Source: a virus. Taken from it: 25,896 bases of DNA. Both the position numbers and the translations under genes were made by a program. The stretch is taken from positions 1 to 25,896 of the IMG/VR virus record IMGVR_UViG_3300017748_000118; one strand, 5' to 3'. This document shows positions 22,655 through 25,896 of this stretch, piece after piece (the stretch's first letter is position 1; the number at the start of each line of letters is the position of its first letter). The notes beneath the pieces are model-generated. The model was not told the DNA's origin and searched no databases. It saw only the letters and a program-made list of their open reading frames with translations.

Positions 22655-22849
22655 ATGCTGACAAAAGAAACATCGAAGAAGTTATTATTAAAGCACATAT
22701 CAAAAGCAACTCCTGATCCATTAGACAGATCCATAGGCAGGATATATCATCGCACTGTATTCCAACGCATGAAATGGTGGGAAAGTCTTTTACTGCATTT
22801 CTTTACAAGCTGTATGATATTACTTTGCATCTACCTTCTGCTTGCGTAA
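22655..22849 (+). CDS. Small membrane protein, rightward, operator-controlled
   Basis: 64 residues from ATG 22655, chosen because AGAGGT lies 4 bases upstream; the ATG is preceded by the same leader layout (AGAGG-n-TATTATG) as the 19407 gene. The N-terminal 40 residues are basic (MLTKETSKKLLLKHISKATP, GRIYHRTVFQRMK); the last 24 (WWESLLLHFFTSCMILLCIY and LLLA) form one transmembrane helix, N-in by the positive-inside rule. It overlaps the end of the leftward DUF6456-like gene by 30 bases tail to tail. No family recognised. Position and regulation suggest a lysogeny or host-altering gene, for example superinfection exclusion. Confidence 0.7.
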   Translation: MLTKETSKKLLLKHISKATPDPLDRSIGRIYHRTVFQRMKWWESLLLHFFTSCMILLCIYLLLA

Positions 22850-23341
22850 CTCAGCTACTCTATTAAAAGCATTCTCTAATGCATCTAGGCAAAAGCGTAG
22901 TATATCAATAGCACTGCGCTTTGACCTGCCTACATTCTCTGCCCATTCAGTTGCCATCATATTGTAACAACAAACATTCTCAACAACTTTAAATATTTCT
23001 TTACCCATTTCTCTAGACAATATCTGTAAATCCCTTCTCGCGATTGCAGATCTGTCAGTGCCATTATCATCATGCCCAGAAGGCAGTAAGTCCCATTTCA
23101 TTGTTATGTTCTTCTCCAAGCCTGCTATGCGCCATAAAGTATAAAGCCTAAGACCAACTGCATATTGCTCTTTAGTAATGATACTATTCCTGATGTAATA
23201 ATCCAGAGCAGTACCATCAACAACTATTCTCTTTCTCTTTCCGCCCTTCCCAGTTCTTTCTTCAATAGTGTTATGTTGTGTCCGCTCATAAGTAGGAAGT
23301 ACATCTATGTCAGCCTGTTCCTGCTTCTTCTTCTTAGGCAT
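22820..23341 (-). CDS. DUF6456-like protein, candidate late-gene regulator (Q-like position)
   Basis: 173 residues from ATG 23341 (AGAGGA about 8 bases upstream; the ATG at 23347 is too near it and the longer frame runs into the upstream gene). A Lys-rich N-terminus (MPKKKKQEQ) precedes VDGTALDYYIRNSIITKEQY and a helical core; the C-terminal part EIFKVVENVCCYNMMATEW then VGRSKRSAIDILRFCLDALE resembles alphaproteobacterial DUF6456 domains (V-x-CF...W..RSAKxxLxxALxxL). The last segment looks like a helix-turn-helix. It is the last early gene before the late terminator, the slot of lambda Q or ArpU-type regulators. The antitermination role is inferred from position, not sequence. Confidence 0.62.
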   Translation of the reverse strand: MPKKKKQEQADIDVLPTYERTQHNTIEERTGKGGKRKRIVVDGTALDYYIRNSIITKEQYAVGLRLYTLWRIAGLEKNITMKWDLLPSGHDDNGTDRSAIARRDLQILSREMGKEIFKVVENVCCYNMMATEWAENVGRSKRSAIDILRFCLDALENAFNRVAELRKQKVDAK

Positions 23342-24161
23342 TGTCATATTCCTCTTGAATAATCTTCCCTTCTGCCAACAAACTACGCAATGCAAAATCA
23401 TGGTTGCGTTTTAATCTTCCTCTAAACCATTCATCTGATTCATTCCATTGCTTTAAAATAAAATCATCATCCTGCTTTATAGAAAATGGTATTACCTGTT
23501 CAGCTTGTGGTGGTTCATATGTCCAACCTTCTTGATTAAGCCATGTCAGTACATTCTTAGCGTATCCATCCTTTACAGTCTGGTCTTGCTTATACAATCG
23601 CAAACCCTTCATCAAATCATCAAAAGATACACCGCCTTTTAAAACCTTTTTAAACTTTTCATAAATCTTTGTACCGCCAATCCATGTGCTTCTATTATTA
23701 GATCTTGGATATTCTAATTTAAATTCCTGAAACTCCTTTTCATATTCTTTTTCTTTTTTATATATTTTTTCTTTATATATATAACTTAGGTTATTATTAC
23801 TTATTATGCGACCGCTCTCGCGAACAATGGGAGTATCGGATGTTCGTGTTTGCGGACAATGGGGCTTTTCTGCCAGTTTTGTATCATATACAGTATATTC
23901 AGAACCGCGCTTTAATCCTTTAACAATGTTAGCCTTTCTGGTTACATAACCTGCATCAATCAGCTTCTTTAATATTGTATAAACCTTAGTCTTACCCCAT
24001 CCAAAACGCTTGCCCAGAAACTCAGCCTGTATCTTCCAATTACTAGGCTTGCCAATCAAATAAGTTAACATACCTAAACACTCACAGCTTAGATCTTTAT
24101 CTTCCATAATAGCGTTAGGAATAACAGTGTAATCAGTCGTATGTTTGGAGCGTTTAATCAT
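23334..24161 (-). CDS. O-like replication initiation protein with winged-helix N-terminus
   Basis: 275 residues. The N-terminal ~95 residues are a winged-helix DNA-binding domain of the phage replication/HTH type: HTTDYTVIPNAIMEDKDLSC, CLGMLTYLIGKPSNWKIQAE, LGKRFGWGKTKVYTILKKLI, GYVTRKANIVKGLKRGSEYT. A linker (PHCPQTRTSDTPIVRESGR) is encoded by the iteron-like DNA. The C-terminal half (FKLEYPRSNNRSTWIGGTKI, LRLYKQDQTVKDGYAKNVLT, WLNQEG) resembles the helicase-loader-binding part of phage replication proteins. ATGA overlap with the methyltransferase gene. Likely binds the origin within its own gene and recruits host helicase, as lambda O does. Confidence 0.75.
   Translation of the reverse strand: MIKRSKHTTDYTVIPNAIMEDKDLSCECLGMLTYLIGKPSNWKIQAEFLGKRFGWGKTKVYTILKKLIDAGYVTRKANIVKGLKRGSEYTVYDTKLAEKPHCPQTRTSDTPIVRESGRIISNNNLSYIYKEKIYKKEKEYEKEFQEFKLEYPRSNNRSTWIGGTKIYEKFKKVLKGGVSFDDLMKGLRLYKQDQTVKDGYAKNVLTWLNQEGWTYEPPQAEQVIPFSIKQDDDFILKQWNESDEWFRGRLKRNHDFALRSLLAEGKIIQEEYDNA
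23751..23864. other. Candidate replication origin: AT-rich tract plus iteron-like repeats
   Basis: Within the O-like gene, GCGAACAATGGGA (23820-23832) and GCGGACAATGGGG (23852-23864) are direct repeats 32 bases apart (about three helical turns), with a further inverted TGTTCG/CGGACA pair between them (23841-23856). They border a ~57-base almost pure A/T tract (23751-23807) that could melt easily. Iterons plus an AT-rich element inside the initiator gene is the layout of lambda ori. Only two clear iterons are seen, so this is moderate evidence. Confidence 0.5.
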
Positions 24162-24682
24162 ATCCAGTTAACCTTACTGGTGTAGCTAACATTGTATAAG
24201 TTCCACACAAACCATGCGTAGGCAGTTGTGCCAGTACCTTTTATATCCTGATCACCGCGCCAGATTGTCAATCTTCTGGAAAAGACATAAACATTTGTTG
24301 GCGGATGTTTTACAAATATATTTTCTTTTCTCCAAATACCTTCCAGAAAAGCAAGCCTTAATAAAAACGCAAACTTTCTGGGTTTTAATTCTATTGCTTT
24401 TAAAACAAAATCATTTGCCAATTTAAAAGGTGGGTTTGTAATAATATCGCAATTAGTAAAAGGTAACTCTTTAAATTTTAAAAAATCCTGATTGCTTTCA
24501 CCATAATCATAATCAAATAAATCAGTGTTATATGTTTTATAATTATGTTTCTCTAATACTTTGCTGATTGATCCATCACCACTTGCACACTCCCAAACAA
24601 TAGGCGCAAACATTTCACGCGCTAACAATGCCTGAGTAGCTATTTCTGGTGTTGGGTAATAATCCTGCTTATGCCTGCTCAT
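24158..24682 (-). CDS. Adenine-type DNA methyltransferase (NPPF)
   Basis: 174 residues from ATG 24682, supported by AGAGG upstream; a longer reading to 24721 lacks a ribosome site. YYPTPEIATQALLAREMFAP is the usual start of small phage methyltransferases. VWECASGDGSISKVLEKHNY forms the SAM-binding motif I (CASGDG) and TNCDIITNPPFKLANDFVL contains the catalytic NPPF (83-86) of N6-adenine methylases. LLRLAFLEGIWRKENIF and PPTNVYVFSRRLTIW follow as in relatives. No target recognition domain is large enough to predict the site. Likely protects phage DNA from host restriction or regulates it. Confidence 0.82.
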   Translation of the reverse strand: MSRHKQDYYPTPEIATQALLAREMFAPIVWECASGDGSISKVLEKHNYKTYNTDLFDYDYGESNQDFLKFKELPFTNCDIITNPPFKLANDFVLKAIELKPRKFAFLLRLAFLEGIWRKENIFVKHPPTNVYVFSRRLTIWRGDQDIKGTGTTAYAWFVWNLYNVSYTSKVNWI

Positions 24683-24833
24683 TATCTGCCCTCTCACCGC
24701 TACAGCATTCACTGACCACAACCTTGCAGGTTATGCACTGATAATGTCCATGAACATTAACCACAGTTAAAGCGGTCTTACAAAGCGGACAAAATTCTAA
24801 TTTTTTAACTGTTTCTGTTTCAGAATTTTCCAT
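24669..24833 (-). CDS. Small zinc-ribbon protein (54 aa)
   Basis: 54 residues in a frame that overlaps the end of the nuclease gene by 37 bases and the start of the methyltransferase gene by 14. MENSETETVKKLEFCPLCKT then ALTVVNVHGHYQCITCKVVV contains a zinc ribbon: C15-x2-C18 and C33-x2-C36, with a further CC pair near the end. Without it there would be a 75-base hole in an operon where genes otherwise touch. GAAG lies a few bases before the ATG. Zinc ribbons of this size are common among phage early genes and may bind nucleic acid or a host protein. Function unknown. Confidence 0.75.
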   Translation of the reverse strand: MENSETETVKKLEFCPLCKTALTVVNVHGHYQCITCKVVVSECCSGERADNEQA

Positions 24834-25291
24834 AAATCTTCAATGTTATTTAAAAACTTTTCTTCTAAACCCCATGTTTTTCCATGACCTAAATCGACTT
24901 CTTTAGATTTAAATTTAAAATCAACGCGACTACACCATCCAACAACCTCAATTTGCTTGCCTTTCTGCCTGCAAAAAACAGCAACATCAGATCTAAATTT
25001 ATCTAAATTCCTAAACAAAAGCATTCTGGCATTCTCAAATCCTGTCTTTACATCTATTGAGCAATCACCAAAAAACATATCAACACCATCATCATGCCCA
25101 ATAGCGTTGGCAGTCCAATCTAGATCAAACATCTTAGCGACAGCCATTTCTCCGCGCACTCCAAGCAAATCCAGATCAGATCTGTTAACAACCTTCTGAT
25201 TATTTAAGCCTGCATATCTGGCAAAAGAAGTTCTGGCATTGCCTGCTTGCGCACAAAGACTTTCTTCTGATCTGGATAAATTAACAATCAC
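24797..25291 (-). CDS. PD-(D/E)XK-type nuclease-like protein
   Basis: 164 residues. LLGVRGEMAVAKMF (Glu48 helix), DDGVDMFFGDCSIDVKTGFE (D71 ... D80-V-K82) and a following beta-alpha pattern (MLLFRNLDKFRSDVAVFCRQ, IEVVGWCSRVDF) give the order of the PD-(D/E)XK fold: helix Glu, Asp, then D-x-K. The ATG overlaps the upstream stop (ATGA). Proteins like this in phage early regions are usually annotated as hypothetical or restriction-like nucleases; possible roles are host DNA breakdown or recombination. Catalysis is inferred from the residues only. Confidence 0.7.
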   Translation of the reverse strand: MIVNLSRSEESLCAQAGNARTSFARYAGLNNQKVVNRSDLDLLGVRGEMAVAKMFDLDWTANAIGHDDGVDMFFGDCSIDVKTGFENARMLLFRNLDKFRSDVAVFCRQKGKQIEVVGWCSRVDFKFKSKEVDLGHGKTWGLEEKFLNNIEDLWKILKQKQLKN

Positions 25292-25602
25292 TTTTGATTT
25301 GCTAGTAGTTCAAAAAAATCATCTAAATCAATCAGGATAAGTTCGGACTGCCTGTCAGCTTTAATAACAAGCGCATCGTTATCACCTTTCCACTTGTAAA
25401 GATTTTTAAAACCATCCGCCCTGCATTTTACTTCCATAACCCATTCATCAGCACCTTTTTTAGATGAAACAATTACGTCACCTTTAATGCTACCACCGCC
25501 ACTAAGCGGAATGCGTATTGCGTGTAATCCATGAATATCAGCTTTCTTTCTGATATTATTCTCAGTGCGGTAGCCTTTATCTCTACTGAACTTTCCCATC
25601 AT
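25288..25602 (-). CDS. Holliday-junction-resolvase-like PD-(D/E)XK nuclease
   Basis: 104 residues. The order matches archaeal Hjc-type resolvases: SRDKGYRTENNIRKKADIHG (E14 in the first helix), AIRIPLSGGGSIKGDVIV (G41-D42), and EWVMEVKCRADGF (E57-V-K59). The length fits this small family. In phage genomes such proteins replace RuvC or RusA and resolve branched DNA before packaging. It overlaps the upstream Cro-like gene by 20 bases; ATG 25602 or 25599 could serve as the start. Two nucleases of the same superfamily are adjacent here, with different sequence motifs. Confidence 0.72.
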   Translation of the reverse strand: MMGKFSRDKGYRTENNIRKKADIHGLHAIRIPLSGGGSIKGDVIVSSKKGADEWVMEVKCRADGFKNLYKWKGDNDALVIKADRQSELILIDLDDFFELLANQK

Positions 25603-25795
25603 ACCAATCCACTGCTTGCACTTTGTGATTTGTAAGCCTTTGAATAATTGCTATCTTGTCACCTCTGGGATAACCTAAACCGCTATACCATTTCCAGAAT
25701 GCAACATCAGAAACTACTATTCCTTTTTCAGCCAACATCTCTTTAAAAAAGTCTTTTGTGATCTGTTCTTCTTCTAAATATTCTTTTAATTTCAT
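25583..25795 (-). CDS. Cro-like helix-turn-helix repressor
   Basis: 70 residues. KDFFKEMLAEKGIVVSDVAF followed by WKWYSGLGYPRGDKIAIIQR and LTNHKVQAVDWYDG is the Cro/YdaS-type pattern (HTH with AVxKW...G..Pr...i..i...TnghVtp.D). ATG 25795 has AGAGGT 5 bases upstream. Two operator-like inverted repeats lie just upstream (25815-25831 and 25871-25887), with a -35 pair for divergent promoters between them, so self-regulation is likely. It is the first gene of the leftward early operon, the place of lambda cro. It is the best candidate in this window for the protein that binds the ATTAACT-N3-AGTTAAT sites; a repressor just outside would be the other. Confidence 0.75.
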   Translation of the reverse strand: MKLKEYLEEEQITKDFFKEMLAEKGIVVSDVAFWKWYSGLGYPRGDKIAIIQRLTNHKVQAVDWYDGKVQ

Positions 25796-25814
25796 CGCTA
25801 ACCTCTAATTACGC

Positions 25815-25831
25815 ATAAACTAGAAGTTAAT
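25815..25831. promoter_or_regulatory. Operator copy 4 upstream of the cro-like gene
   Basis: ATAAACT-AGA-AGTTAAT, one arm mismatch to the ATTAACT-N3-AGTTAAT repeat seen at three other places. It lies between the leftward -35 (TTGACA) and the gene, covering the expected -10 (TAGTTT, 25822-25817). Confidence 0.65.
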
Positions 25832-25838
25832 AAATGTG

Positions 25839-25867
25839 TTGTCAAACAATTTTGAATAATATATGCT
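25839..25867. promoter_or_regulatory. Divergent promoter pair at the cro-like gene
   Basis: The leftward -35 TTGACA (25845-25840) overlaps a rightward -35 TTGTCA (25839-25844). Leftward, 17 bases lead to a weak TAGTTT; rightward, 17 bases lead to TATGCT (25862-25867). Each start region is overlapped or followed by an operator copy. The layout resembles a lambdoid immunity region with a rightward repressor gene beyond the window edge. Confidence 0.5.
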
Positions 25868-25870
25868 TCT

Positions 25871-25887
25871 ATTAACTTATAGTTAAA
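25871..25887. promoter_or_regulatory. Operator copy 3 near the right edge
   Basis: ATTAACT-TAT-AGTTAAA, one arm mismatch. Read on the minus strand the core (TTAACTATAAGTTAA) equals the 15-base core of copy 1 at 19375-19389 exactly. It lies just downstream of the rightward -10 (TATGCT), where it would cover the transcript start. Confidence 0.7.
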
Positions 25888-25896
25888 ACAAATAAA

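Noticed and set aside
1-25896. CRISPR arrays, tRNA or rRNA genes, insertion sequences, integrase
   Set aside because: Looked for regularly spaced repeats, cloverleaf sequences, transposase or recombinase motifs on both strands by eye; none found. A tRNA scan and HMM search would be decisive.

Overview
This window is a block of an AT-rich genome of a short-tailed (podovirus-type) double-stranded DNA phage or prophage. Almost all genes lie on the minus strand, so functional order runs from right to left. The gene families (SU10/DUF5309-like capsid protein, P22-like portal, a conserved podovirus ejection-protein cluster, a DUF6456-like regulator) resemble phages of marine alphaproteobacteria such as SAR11/SAR116-type hosts. 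That host assignment is inferred from remembered family resemblance, not from a search. The lambda-like early region suggests a temperate lifestyle, but no integrase is visible here.

Early/regulatory region (about 25.9-22.8 kb, minus strand): a Cro-like HTH protein, two PD-(D/E)XK-type nucleases (one Holliday-junction-resolvase-like), a small zinc-ribbon protein, an NPPF adenine methyltransferase, an O-like replication protein whose gene carries iteron-like repeats beside an AT-rich tract (candidate origin), and a DUF6456-like protein in the position of lambda Q. Just before the late genes is a strong intrinsic terminator 11 bases upstream of terS, which suggests a terminator/antiterminator gate.

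Packaging and head region (22.4-12.7 kb): terS, terL, a small protein, portal, two small unknowns, scaffold, the major capsid gene, then head-completion proteins. The major capsid gene is interrupted by a 248-nt ORF-less group I intron (14362-14609). P1, P3-P9 and P7.1/P7.2 can be drawn by hand, and predicted splicing restores one 317-codon reading frame. Tail region (12.7-0 kb): fibers, nozzle-like protein, small conserved virion proteins, four ejection-type internal proteins (one with an HEIQH zincin motif and an apparent C-terminal frameshift), an S74-chaperone fiber and a partial tail protein running off the left end.

Two short rightward (plus-strand) units break the pattern: a two-gene cassette between terL and the portal operon (19407-20415) and a small membrane protein (22655-22849). 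Both, together with the cro-like gene at the right edge, have a copy of the same 17-bp inverted repeat (ATTAACT-N3-AGTTAAT) at the promoter. At 22.6 kb it fills the spacer of a near-perfect sigma-70 promoter. The simplest reading is a phage repressor/Cro regulon that includes lysogeny-type accessory genes. A divergent promoter at the right edge predicts a repressor gene just outside the window.
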